From assembly GCA_913064775.1 (NCBI GenBank), contig CAJYAD010000027.1:1-49106 (forward strand): a stretch of DNA of 49,106 bases, given 5' to 3'. Shown here piece by piece: positions 1 through 7,615 of the stretch. A model generated the notes under the pieces. The model was given only the letters and a program-made list of their open reading frames with translations, was not told where the DNA came from and did not search any database. The DNA is from an uncultured Albidovulum sp. (lineage in GTDB: Bacteria > Pseudomonadota > Alphaproteobacteria > Rhodobacterales > Rhodobacteraceae). Made by a program: the position numbers and the translations under genes. Position 1 is the first letter of the stretch. Each line of letters opens with the position of its first letter.

Positions 1-123
1 ACGCAAGCCTCAAGCTCGAGGCGGTCTGCTGAAGAAAGAAAACCAGGGCGGATCATGGGCATAGCTGAATCGTTCCAAGCCCAGCCGTCAAGCCATCAAA
101 TTCGGCTTCCGCAGGACTCGGTG

Positions 124-154
124 TATAATTCATGAATTCACATGTAGAATTATA
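124..154 (+). promoter_or_regulatory. Candidate promoter/operator of the FadL-like gene
   Basis: TATAAT at 124-129 is a perfect -10 hexamer in very GC-rich surroundings. It lies in an inverted repeat, TATAATTC (124-131) and GAATTATA (147-154), separated by 15 nt. A 12-nt perfect palindrome, AATTCATGAATT, occupies 127-138. The -35 is weak (TTCGGC at 101-106). An inverted repeat over a -10 suggests repressor control; which regulator acts is unknown. Confidence 0.5.
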
Positions 155-241
155 TGAGTCTCTGGTCCGCGGCGGGGAAGAGGAGCCCCGCGTACGACCA
201 GAGTGCGGCGTGTATTGCCGCGTTTTCTGGGAGGAGAAACG

Positions 242-1522
242 ATGTCTGCAAGAAACGGAAAGCCGCTGCTGCGGCTGGGCGCCTGTGCTATGGCGCTGGG
301 GTTCCTGGCGCTGCCGGCCCATGCGACGATGGGCTATTTCACGCTGGGTGGTGACGCGGTGGCGCGGGCGCAGGGGGGCGCGGGCGTCGCGGCGCCGGGC
401 GCGAACGCGATGGCCTCGGCGATCAACCCGGCGGCCGTGGCCGGCATGGGGCGCGAATTCTCGCTTGGGCTGGAGGCCTTCGCGCCGTCGCGGGGCTATG
501 ACGCCAGCGGCACGGCCTTTGTCGCGCCGGGCCGGGTGCGCAGCGGCTACTACGTGTTCGCGATTCCGAATTTCGCCTACAACCTGCCGCTGGCCAACGG
601 CGCGGTGCTGAACATCGCGGCCTATGCGAATGGCGGCGCGAACACCCTGTATCCGAATGTCACCAACCCCAATTGCGGCGGCGGCACGGGTGTCTTCTGC
701 AACGGCGAGGCGGGGGGCGACCTGAGCCAGCTGTTCCTGTCCTTCACCTATGCGCAGAAGACCGGGAACATCTCCTGGGGTATTGCGCCGACGATCGTCG
801 GGCAGCGGTTCAAGGCCTATGGCGTGGGCTCCTTCGCGTCGCTGTCCTCGAACAGCGGGGCGCTTTCCGGCAATGGCTACGATTACTCGATGGGCATCGG
901 CCTGCGCGCCGGGGTGCAGATTCAGGTAACCCCGCTGCTGAGCTTCGGCTTCACCGGGCAGACCAAGATGAAGATGTCGAAGTTCAAGAAATACGCGGGC
1001 CTCTTCGCGGGTGGCGGCAGTTTCGACGTACCGGCCGCGGCGACGATCGGCATGGCCTACAAGGCGCGGCCCGATCTGACGCTGATGGCTGATTTCGAAC
1101 GCATCTTCTATTCCGGCGTGCCGGCGCTTTCGAACCCATTCCCCAATGGCACGAACCCGCTCGGCTCGGCGAATGGGCCCGGTTTCGGCTGGTCGGACGT
1201 CAACGTGCTGAAGCTGGGGGCGGTCTGGCAGCAGAACGCCAAGATGACCTGGCGCTTTGGCTATGCCCATGCGACCAACCCGGTAAGCCCGGGGGGGGTG
1301 ACCTTCAACATTCTGGCGCCCGCAGTGGTGCAGAACCACTTTACCATGGGTGGCAGCTATAAGATGACGACGCATGACACGATGGATTTCTCGGTCATGT
1401 ATGTGCCGAAGAACAGCGTGACCGGGGTCGAGGTGACGTCGACGGGGCCGACCGCAGGAAGCAAGATCACCGACGAGATGCATCAAGTCGCCGTCTCGGT
1501 CGGCTGGACCCGCACGTTCTAA
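242..1522 (+). CDS. OmpP1/FadL-family outer-membrane transport protein
   Basis: Predicted outer-membrane beta-barrel of the FadL/OmpP1/TodX family, which carries fatty acids or other hydrophobic compounds across the outer membrane. The 426-residue product has a signal peptide ending LPAHA, a conserved-looking N-terminal segment (GYFTLGGDAVARAQGG), a SAINPAA motif, many alternating amphipathic strands, and a terminal Phe (WTRTF) as expected for BAM-dependent insertion. The ATG at 242 was chosen because GGAGGAG lies 5 nt before it; an in-frame start at 203 has no ribosome site and would put 13 residues ahead of the signal peptide. The gene is monocistronic, with a possible operator upstream and a strong stem-loop downstream. 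The substrate cannot be told from sequence. Confidence 0.85.
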   Translation: MSARNGKPLLRLGACAMALGFLALPAHATMGYFTLGGDAVARAQGGAGVAAPGANAMASAINPAAVAGMGREFSLGLEAFAPSRGYDASGTAFVAPGRVRSGYYVFAIPNFAYNLPLANGAVLNIAAYANGGANTLYPNVTNPNCGGGTGVFCNGEAGGDLSQLFLSFTYAQKTGNISWGIAPTIVGQRFKAYGVGSFASLSSNSGALSGNGYDYSMGIGLRAGVQIQVTPLLSFGFTGQTKMKMSKFKKYAGLFAGGGSFDVPAAATIGMAYKARPDLTLMADFERIFYSGVPALSNPFPNGTNPLGSANGPGFGWSDVNVLKLGAVWQQNAKMTWRFGYAHATNPVSPGGVTFNILAPAVVQNHFTMGGSYKMTTHDTMDFSVMYVPKNSVTGVEVTSTGPTAGSKITDEMHQVAVSVGWTRTF

Positions 1523-1532
1523 AGCCAGGGGG

Positions 1533-1563
1533 GCGCGCCGCGGGCCGGGGGTCTGCGGCGCGC
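1533..1563 (+). terminator. Stem-loop after the FadL-like gene
   Basis: GCGCGCCGC (1533-1541) pairs perfectly with GCGGCGCGC (1555-1563), 11 nt after the stop codon. There is no T-run, so it may end or stabilise the transcript rather than act as a classical intrinsic terminator. Confidence 0.4.
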
Positions 1564-1669
1564 GCTCAATCCGCCCGGGCCCCGGGGCGGCGCCGCGCGA
1601 CATCTGGTGTCTTGTGGCGGAGGGCGGGCTTGCCTAGGCTTCGGGCAGGCGGTTCTCAACGGGGGTTTC

Positions 1670-3649
1670 ATGCGCTGGATCATTCGCGGGCTTGGGCTCA
1701 TTGTGCTGGTAGCGTTGCTTGCCGCCGGCGCGCTTTTGTTGATCCCGTCAAAGCGGGTCGCACAGCTGGCGGAACGGCAGTTCGAGGCCGCGACTGGCCG
1801 CGCCATGACCCTGTCGGGCGATGTCCGCCCCACGATCTGGCCGCGGTTGGCCGTGCGCACCGGCGCGGTGGTGATCGCCAATGCCGATTGGTCGAAACAG
1901 GGGCCGATGCTGGCGGCGAAGGGGCTGGAGATCGGGCTTGACCCCGTCGCCCTGCTGCAGGGCAAGGTCAAGATTTCCAAGGTTGAGGTGCTCTCGCCCC
2001 GCATCTTGCTGGAGCGGCGCCGCGACGGTACGGGCAACTGGCTGTTCGCCCCGCCCGGCGGCACGGCGCCAGCCCCGGCGGGGTCGACCGACAAGGCCCC
2101 CGCCGTGCAGGGCGCGGCTGGCGGCATCGGCGCCTTCAGTCTGGACAATGGCGAGATCAAGAACGGCACGATCACCTGGATCGACCACGCGACCGGCCAG
2201 ACCATTGCCCTGTCGAAGATCGACGCGAGCCTTGCGATCCCCAGCTTCACCGGCCCCGCCACCCTGTCCATGTCGGCCGAGGCGAACGGCAAGCCGCTGA
2301 CGCTATCGGGCACGCTGGGCGCGTTCGGCGCGTTCATGGCGGGCAAGGTGGTGGCGTCGGATCTCAAGGCCAGGATCGCGGGGTCGAAGCTGGCCTTCAA
2401 GGGCGACATCGGCACGAATCCGGTTGCGGCCCAGGGCCATCTGACCGCCGATCTGGTCGATCCCGCCGCGCTGGCCGCGATCCTGGGCACTGCGGTGCCG
2501 GATCTGCCGCGCGGGCTGGGGCGCAAGACCATCGCGCTGGACGGCGACGTGACGCTGGCGCCGGAAGGCTCGATGCATCTGCGCGCGGGCAAGCTGACGC
2601 TTGACGGCAACCATCTGAAGCTGGCCGCCGACGTGACCTTCCCCAAGGGGCGCCCGCTGGTGAAGGCGCAGGTCGAGGCCGGCGCGCTGGATCTTTCGGG
2701 GCTGACCGGGGGCGCCGCGGCGCCTGCGGGCGAGGCGGCGGCCAAGGCCAAGGGCGGCTGGTCGACCGCGCCGATCGACGCGAGCGGACTGGATGCCGCC
2801 GATGCCCAGCTTTCGCTGAGCGCCGACAGCATCAACCTGGGCGTGGCCAAGCTGGGCCGGACCCGGGTGCAAATCAAGCTCGACCATGGAAAGGCGGTGG
2901 TGGATCTGCGCCAGATGGCGGCCTATGGCGGCGACATGACCGGCCAGTTGGTGGTGAACGGGCGCGGCGGGCTTTCGGTTGCGACGGACCTGACGGCGAA
3001 GGGCGTCGCCTTGCGGCCGCTGCTGACGGATCTGGCCCAGTACAAGCGGCTTGATGCCAAGGCGGATCTGTCGCTGAAGCTGCGCGCCGCGGGCAATTCG
3101 CAGGCGGCGCTGGCGCGGTCTCTGGCCGGCTCGGGGCGCTTCAGCTTCGGCAAGGGCGAATTGCAGGGGCTCGATCTGGTGGGCATGCTGCGCACGCTGA
3201 ACCTCAACTATGTGGGCGAGGGGGCGAAGACGATCTTCGATGCGATCACCGCCAGCTTCACGATCGACAAGGGCGTGCTGTCGAACGACGACCTGACGCT
3301 GACGGCGCCGCTGTTGTCGGCGGCGGGCAAGGGGACGGTCAATATCGGGGCGCGGACGCTGGGTTACACCGTGACGCCGACGGCGTTGAGCAAGGCCGAC
3401 GGCACCGGCGGCGTGAAGGTGCCGCTGCTGATCACCGGCCCCTGGGCCAAGCCCAGTTTCGGGCTGGACGTGAACGCGCTGGCGGGATCGAAGATCGACG
3501 CGGCCAAGCAGCGGCTGCAGGATCAGGCCAAGCAGGAATTGGGCAAGCAGTTGGGCGTTACCCCGCAGGCGGGGCAAAGCCCGCAGGATGCGCTGCGCAA
3601 GAAGCTAGAAGATCAGGCGAAGAAGGGCCTTCTGAACCTACTCAAGTAG
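1670..3649 (+). CDS. AsmA-family protein
   Basis: 659-residue AsmA-like protein. Members of this family are anchored in the inner membrane, extend into the periplasm and are linked to phospholipid transport and outer-membrane biogenesis. An N-terminal transmembrane helix (about residues 5-25) is followed by the typical AsmA start (KRVAQLAERQFEAATGRAM), a long beta-rich periplasmic region and the C-terminal AsmA-2-like part (LAGSGRFSFGKGELQGLDL). The last 60 residues are charged and Gln/Lys-rich. The ATG at 1670 was chosen because it places the helix at the N-terminus; an in-frame start at 1607 adds 21 residues of unlikely sequence. It is convergent with the metal-efflux gene. The exact cargo is unknown. 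Confidence 0.85.
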   Translation: MRWIIRGLGLIVLVALLAAGALLLIPSKRVAQLAERQFEAATGRAMTLSGDVRPTIWPRLAVRTGAVVIANADWSKQGPMLAAKGLEIGLDPVALLQGKVKISKVEVLSPRILLERRRDGTGNWLFAPPGGTAPAPAGSTDKAPAVQGAAGGIGAFSLDNGEIKNGTITWIDHATGQTIALSKIDASLAIPSFTGPATLSMSAEANGKPLTLSGTLGAFGAFMAGKVVASDLKARIAGSKLAFKGDIGTNPVAAQGHLTADLVDPAALAAILGTAVPDLPRGLGRKTIALDGDVTLAPEGSMHLRAGKLTLDGNHLKLAADVTFPKGRPLVKAQVEAGALDLSGLTGGAAAPAGEAAAKAKGGWSTAPIDASGLDAADAQLSLSADSINLGVAKLGRTRVQIKLDHGKAVVDLRQMAAYGGDMTGQLVVNGRGGLSVATDLTAKGVALRPLLTDLAQYKRLDAKADLSLKLRAAGNSQAALARSLAGSGRFSFGKGELQGLDLVGMLRTLNLNYVGEGAKTIFDAITASFTIDKGVLSNDDLTLTAPLLSAAGKGTVNIGARTLGYTVTPTALSKADGTGGVKVPLLITGPWAKPSFGLDVNALAGSKIDAAKQRLQDQAKQELGKQLGVTPQAGQSPQDALRKKLEDQAKKGLLNLLK

Positions 3650-3676
3650 CGGCGCGCGGGGCGTTCTGGCCGTGCG

Positions 3677-4576
3677 CTACCGCGCCAGATCGCGCCGCTT
3701 TCGCGCGACATCCTTGTGGATGATCACGTCGGCTTGGGGGTAGAGGTCGATGATCTTGCGTTTCAGCCCGGCGCTGATCTCATGCGCCTCGGCCAGCGTC
3801 TGATCGCCGTCCAGCTCGATATGGATCTGCACGAAGAAACGGCTGCCGGCGCTGCGGGTCTTGATGTCGTGATAGCCGTGCACGCCGGGCCAGTCCGCCG
3901 CCAGCGCCTCGATCCGGTTGGTGATGCGGGGATCGACGCCGCGGTCCATCAGCGCATCCCACGCGCCCTTGCCGATATGCAGCGCGCCGAAAACCATCAG
4001 CGCCGCCGCCGCGATCGCCACCAGGCTGTCGATCTGGCTGAAACCCCAGCGCGCCGAGATCCCCAGCGCCAGGAAGGCGCCGATATTGGGCAGAAGATCG
4101 CCGATGTAATGCAGCTGATCGGCACGCACCACGCGGTTGCCCGTCAGCCGCGCGACGCGGCGCTGCCAGGTCACCAGCGCCAGCGTCGCCGTGATCGAGA
4201 CCGCCATCACCACCATGCCCGGCCCCTGGGCCTGCAAAAGCATGGGCTGAGGCGCGGTCAGCCGCAGCACCGCCGCCCAGCCGATCGCCAGCCCCGAGAC
4301 GGTGATGAACAGCGCCTGCACCAGCGCCGCCAGATCCTCGGCCGAGGTGTGGCCAAAGGCGTGGTCGTCGTCGGGCGGGCGCGCGGCGTAAAGGATCGCG
4401 GCCAGCCCGCCAAGCGATACCATCAGATCCAGCGCACTGTCGGCGACCGAGGCCGCGACCGAAAGCGACCCGGTGGCGACGAAGGCCCAGAACTTGAGCG
4501 CGACCAGAACTGCCGCGACGGTGACCGAGGCAAGCCCTGCCGAGACGTTCAGGTGGGTTGCGCCGGGCGCGGTCAT
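3677..4576 (-). CDS. Cation diffusion facilitator (CDF) metal/proton antiporter
   Basis: 299-residue CDF protein of the FieF/YiiP type, exporting divalent metals (Zn, Fe, Mn or Cd) by proton exchange at the inner membrane. Visible are about six hydrophobic helices, DSALDL in helix 2, the HAFGHTSAEDLAAL loop after it, a helix-5 metal site HYIGD, and a C-terminal cytoplasmic domain with IHIELDGDQTLAEAHEIS, the usual metal-binding dimer domain. The start at 4576 has GGAAGGA upstream; the same frame stays open to 4939 but that stretch overlaps the SH3 gene. It follows the SH3 gene by 35 nt and is probably co-transcribed. Metal specificity is not determinable here. Confidence 0.9.
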   Translation of the reverse strand: MTAPGATHLNVSAGLASVTVAAVLVALKFWAFVATGSLSVAASVADSALDLMVSLGGLAAILYAARPPDDDHAFGHTSAEDLAALVQALFITVSGLAIGWAAVLRLTAPQPMLLQAQGPGMVVMAVSITATLALVTWQRRVARLTGNRVVRADQLHYIGDLLPNIGAFLALGISARWGFSQIDSLVAIAAAALMVFGALHIGKGAWDALMDRGVDPRITNRIEALAADWPGVHGYHDIKTRSAGSRFFVQIHIELDGDQTLAEAHEISAGLKRKIIDLYPQADVIIHKDVARKRRDLAR

Positions 4577-4611
4577 GGGGGCGGTCCTTCCGGGGTATCG
4601 CCCCCGGGGAA

Positions 4612-5130
4612 TTAACTGAAGACTTCGTCCGGGTCCACGCCCCAGACCGCAGTTTTGCGCACCCAGCCCTCGCTGCCCTCGGCGCCGACGCGGATCCAGT
4701 CCTTGCGCGCCTCGAAAAGCCGCGCGATGACGCCCTCTTGCGATTTGGCGTCCAGCCGGGCGTCGGTTTCCGGCGCATCGCGCCAATTGGTCATCGGCTG
4801 GGTGAAGACAACGGTGCGCACCCCCGAGATCAGCGTGTAGAAGATCCACCCCCCCAACCCGTCTTGATCCTCGACCCGGCGCCAGTGGCCGTATTCGGCG
4901 GTCACCCGCAGCGGCATGCCGACCCGGGTGAAGACCCAATCGATGCGGTTGGAAAATCCCGGCCCCCGGCGCACGTTGCCCTTGTGCCCCTTCAGCGAGA
5001 CGTAGCGCGGCAGCGGCAGCCCGGTCACCGGCCCGCGCGATGTCGGGACGTCATTGGCCCAGCCAGGTGCGGCAAACACCAGTGCGCCAGCGGCGCCCGC
5101 CGCGAACCGGGTGAAATCTCGCCGTTTCAT
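4612..5130 (-). CDS. Exported SH3-domain protein
   Basis: 172-residue protein with two bacterial SH3-like segments: residues about 38-85 (LKGHKGNVRRGPGFSNRIDW) and about 105-165 (ending WIRVGAEGSEGWVRKTAVWG). The N-terminus, KRRDFTRFAAGAAGALVFAAP, resembles a Tat signal, so the protein probably acts in the periplasm, where SH3 domains often bind peptidoglycan or partner proteins. The start at 5130 has AGGACAGG upstream; an in-frame start at 5205 would bury the signal peptide. It is the first gene of a two-gene unit with the CDF exporter. A direct link between the two functions is not evident. Confidence 0.75.
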   Translation of the reverse strand: MKRRDFTRFAAGAAGALVFAAPGWANDVPTSRGPVTGLPLPRYVSLKGHKGNVRRGPGFSNRIDWVFTRVGMPLRVTAEYGHWRRVEDQDGLGGWIFYTLISGVRTVVFTQPMTNWRDAPETDARLDAKSQEGVIARLFEARKDWIRVGAEGSEGWVRKTAVWGVDPDEVFS

Positions 5131-5310
5131 GTTTCGCCTGTCCTGCCGTCTGATGCTGCCCGTATCGCCCGGCGGCGTCTTGCCGCGCCTGCTTTCCCCG
5201 GTCATTTCGTCGCCGTGGAATAACCTGCCTGTCAGGGCGCTTGTGCCTTGCCGTGCTATCGGTCACTTTGCCATCAGAAGGCCCGGATGAGAAGTGCAGG
5301 AGGGGATCAC

Positions 5311-6297
5311 ATGCCCGTGGAGCGTCTGAGTGTTGTCGTGACGCGACGGTTGCCGGATGCCGTCGAAACCCGGATGAAGGAGTTGTTCGACGTCACCCTG
5401 CGCGACCCCGACACCAAGATGACCCGCGAGGAACTGGCCGACGCGATGCGCCGCGCCGATGTGATCGTGCCCTGCGTCACCGACCTGATTGACGCGGCGC
5501 TGCTGGCGCAGGCGGGTGACAAGCTGAAGCTGATCGCCAATTATGGCGCGGGCATCGACCATATCGACGTGGCCACTGCCCGCCAGCGCGGCATCCTGGT
5601 GTCGAACACGCCGGGCGTGGTGACCGAGGACACCGCCGACATGACCATCGCGCTGATGCTCGCCGTCACCCGCCGCATCCCCGAGGGGCTGGCGCTGATG
5701 CAATCGGGCAAGTGGGAAGGCTGGGCCCCCACCGCGATGCTGGGCGGGCGGATCGGCGGCCGGCGCCTGGGCATCCTGGGCATGGGCCGCATCGGCCAGG
5801 CGGTGGCGCGCCGCGCCCGGGTCTTCGGGATGCAGGTGCATTACCACAACCGCCGCCGCCTGCGCCCCGAGATCGAAGAAGAGCTGGAGGCCACCTATTG
5901 GGAAAGCCTCGACCAGATGGTCAGCCGCATGGATGTGCTGTCGATCAATTGCCCGCACACGCCCTCGACCTTCCACCTGATCAACGCGCGGCGGCTGAAG
6001 CTGATGAAGCCCTCGGCGGTGATCGTGAACACTTCGCGCGGCGAGGTGATCGACGAGAACGCGCTGACCCGGGGCCTGCGCGCGGGCGAAATCGCGGGCG
6101 CCGGCCTCGACGTCTTCGAGCACGGCCACGAGATCAACCCCCGCCTGCGCGAGCTTCGCAATGTCGTGCTCCTGCCCCATATGGGATCCGCCACTGTCGA
6201 GGGCCGCGTCGAGATGGGAGAGAAGGTGATCATCAACATCAAGACCTTCGCAGACGGTCACCGCCCGCCCGATCAGGTGGTGCCCGGGGTGATGTAG
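5311..6297 (+). CDS. D-2-hydroxyacid dehydrogenase (glyoxylate reductase-like)
   Basis: 328-residue NAD(P)-dependent D-isomer 2-hydroxyacid dehydrogenase, close to glyoxylate/hydroxypyruvate reductases of the GyaR type, which reduce glyoxylate to glycolate. The Rossmann motif is LGILGMGRIGQAVARRA (about residue 150). The catalytic Arg is in VNTSRGEVID, the Glu shortly after it (about residue 263), and the His in LLPHMGSAT. The start at 5311 has GGAGGGG upstream. It stands divergent to the SH3/CDF unit, and an AAATATCC hairpin repeat follows it. A second, different member of the family (GhrA type) lies at 34006-34944. The substrate assignment is by family only. Confidence 0.85.
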   Translation: MPVERLSVVVTRRLPDAVETRMKELFDVTLRDPDTKMTREELADAMRRADVIVPCVTDLIDAALLAQAGDKLKLIANYGAGIDHIDVATARQRGILVSNTPGVVTEDTADMTIALMLAVTRRIPEGLALMQSGKWEGWAPTAMLGGRIGGRRLGILGMGRIGQAVARRARVFGMQVHYHNRRRLRPEIEEELEATYWESLDQMVSRMDVLSINCPHTPSTFHLINARRLKLMKPSAVIVNTSRGEVIDENALTRGLRAGEIAGAGLDVFEHGHEINPRLRELRNVVLLPHMGSATVEGRVEMGEKVIINIKTFADGHRPPDQVVPGVM

Positions 6298-6329
6298 GCG
6301 CGGCGCCACAAGAAACCTCCCACCCGGCC

Positions 6330-6376
6330 TTCTTTCTGGTCCAAATATCCCGGGGGTGCGGGGGCAGAGCCCCCGC
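6330..6376 (+). repeat. AAATATCC hairpin repeat, copy 1
   Basis: TCTTTCTGGTCCAAATATCC is followed by a GC-rich hairpin, GCGGGGGC-AGA-GCCCCCGC (6358-6376). It lies 33 nt after the hydroxyacid dehydrogenase stop. Four related copies occur elsewhere in the window, all between genes. Confidence 0.8.
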
Positions 6377-6492
6377 GCGTCTGGTGCCCCCGCCATCGCC
6401 CGATTCCTCCCCCGCCCGCCCGGGCGCGATCCCCCGGCTGGCCTCGCCCTCTGCGGGGCCTATATCGGGATAAGACACATCCCGGAGCCCAC

Positions 6493-7509
6493 ATGATCCC
6501 CTTTTCAGTCCTCGACCTTTCGCCCGTGCCCGAGGGCGCGACGCTCGCAGATGCGCTGGCCAACAGCGCCGATCTGGCCCGTCATGCCGAGGGCTGGGGC
6601 TACAATCGTTTCTGGCTGGCTGAACATCACAACATGGCCGGCATTGCCTCGGCCGCGACGGCGGTGGTGATCGGCCATGTCGCCGCCGCCACCCGCACGA
6701 TGCGCGTGGGCGCGGGCGGCGTGATGCTGCCCAACCACGCGCCGCTTATCATCGCCGAACAGTTCGGCACGCTGGCGACGCTGTTTCCCGGGCGGATCGA
6801 CCTTGGCCTTGGCCGCGCGCCGGGGACCGACCAGCAGACCGCCCGCGCCCTGCGCCGCGGCCTGTCGCAGGCCGACACCTTCCCCGACGACGTGGTTGAG
6901 CTTCACGGCTTCCTGCAGCCGGCCGAGCCGGGCCAGCCGGTGCGCGCCGTGCCCGGCGCGGGCACAAGGGTGCCGCTGTGGATGTTGGGCTCCAGCCTTT
7001 ACGGCGCGCAGCTGGCCGCCCATCTGGGCCTGCCCTATGCCTTCGCCTCGCATTTCGCCCCCGACGCGCTGGAAGAGGCGCTGTCGATCTACCGCGCCAA
7101 TTTCCGCCCCGGCCTCGGCGGGATGGAAAAGCCCTATTTCATGCTGGCCGTGAACGTCTTCGCCGCCGACACCGACGCCGAGGCCGTCCACCTACGCACC
7201 TCGCAGCAGCAGGGCTTCATCAACCTGCGCTCGGGCCATCCCGGGCCGCTGCCGCGCCCGGTGGCGCGGATTGAGGACGTGGCCGACCCGCGCTGGATCG
7301 AGCGCGTGAACGAGGCGCAGCGCGTGTCGGCGGTGGGCAGTCTGGCGACGGTCACCGACCAGTTGGCCGCGCTGATCGACCGCTACCGCCCCGATGAGGT
7401 GATGCTGACCGGACAGGTCCACGACCACCGCGCGCGGCTGCGCTCGTTCGAGCTGGCGGCGCAGGCGATGGGCGCCTTGGCGACGCGCGAGGCCGCCGCG
7501 AAGGCCTGA
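6493..7509 (+). CDS. Luciferase-like flavin-dependent monooxygenase
   Basis: 338-residue member of the LLM class (bacterial luciferase-like TIM barrel using reduced FMN), of the YhbW/MsnO8-like group. It starts directly with the first barrel strand (FSVLDLSPV). Family features are [14 protein letters not shown], the glycine-rich [14 protein letters not shown], and [16 protein letters not shown], the usual flavin-phosphate region. The length fits the family. The start has CGGAG upstream. It is a single gene between two repeats or spacers and is followed at 7616 by the GcvT-fusion dehydrogenase on the same strand, without tight coupling. The natural substrate of this group is mostly unknown. 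Confidence 0.8.
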   Translation: MIPFSVLDLSPVPEGATLADALANSADLARHAEGWGYNRFWLAEHHNMAGIASAATAVVIGHVAAATRTMRVGAGGVMLPNHAPLIIAEQFGTLATLFPGRIDLGLGRAPGTDQQTARALRRGLSQADTFPDDVVELHGFLQPAEPGQPVRAVPGAGTRVPLWMLGSSLYGAQLAAHLGLPYAFASHFAPDALEEALSIYRANFRPGLGGMEKPYFMLAVNVFAADTDAEAVHLRTSQQQGFINLRSGHPGPLPRPVARIEDVADPRWIERVNEAQRVSAVGSLATVTDQLAALIDRYRPDEVMLTGQVHDHRARLRSFELAAQAMGALATREAAAKA

Positions 7510-7615
7510 GCCGCGCGGATGTCGTTTTCCGCCGCCAAATGTCGGGTGTTTCGTTCCGTCTCCCCCCGGGTTCGGCGCATATGTTGCCAAACCCAATCGG
7601 CGAGGGAGTCGGCGG

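Noticed and set aside
2303-3577. 424-residue minus-strand frame inside the AsmA-like gene
   Set aside because: Arg/Gln-rich shadow with no ribosome site or domain.
5248-5310. Upstream start for the D-2-hydroxyacid dehydrogenase
   Set aside because: The extra 21 residues do not fit the family and a strong GGAGGGG lies before the ATG at 5311.
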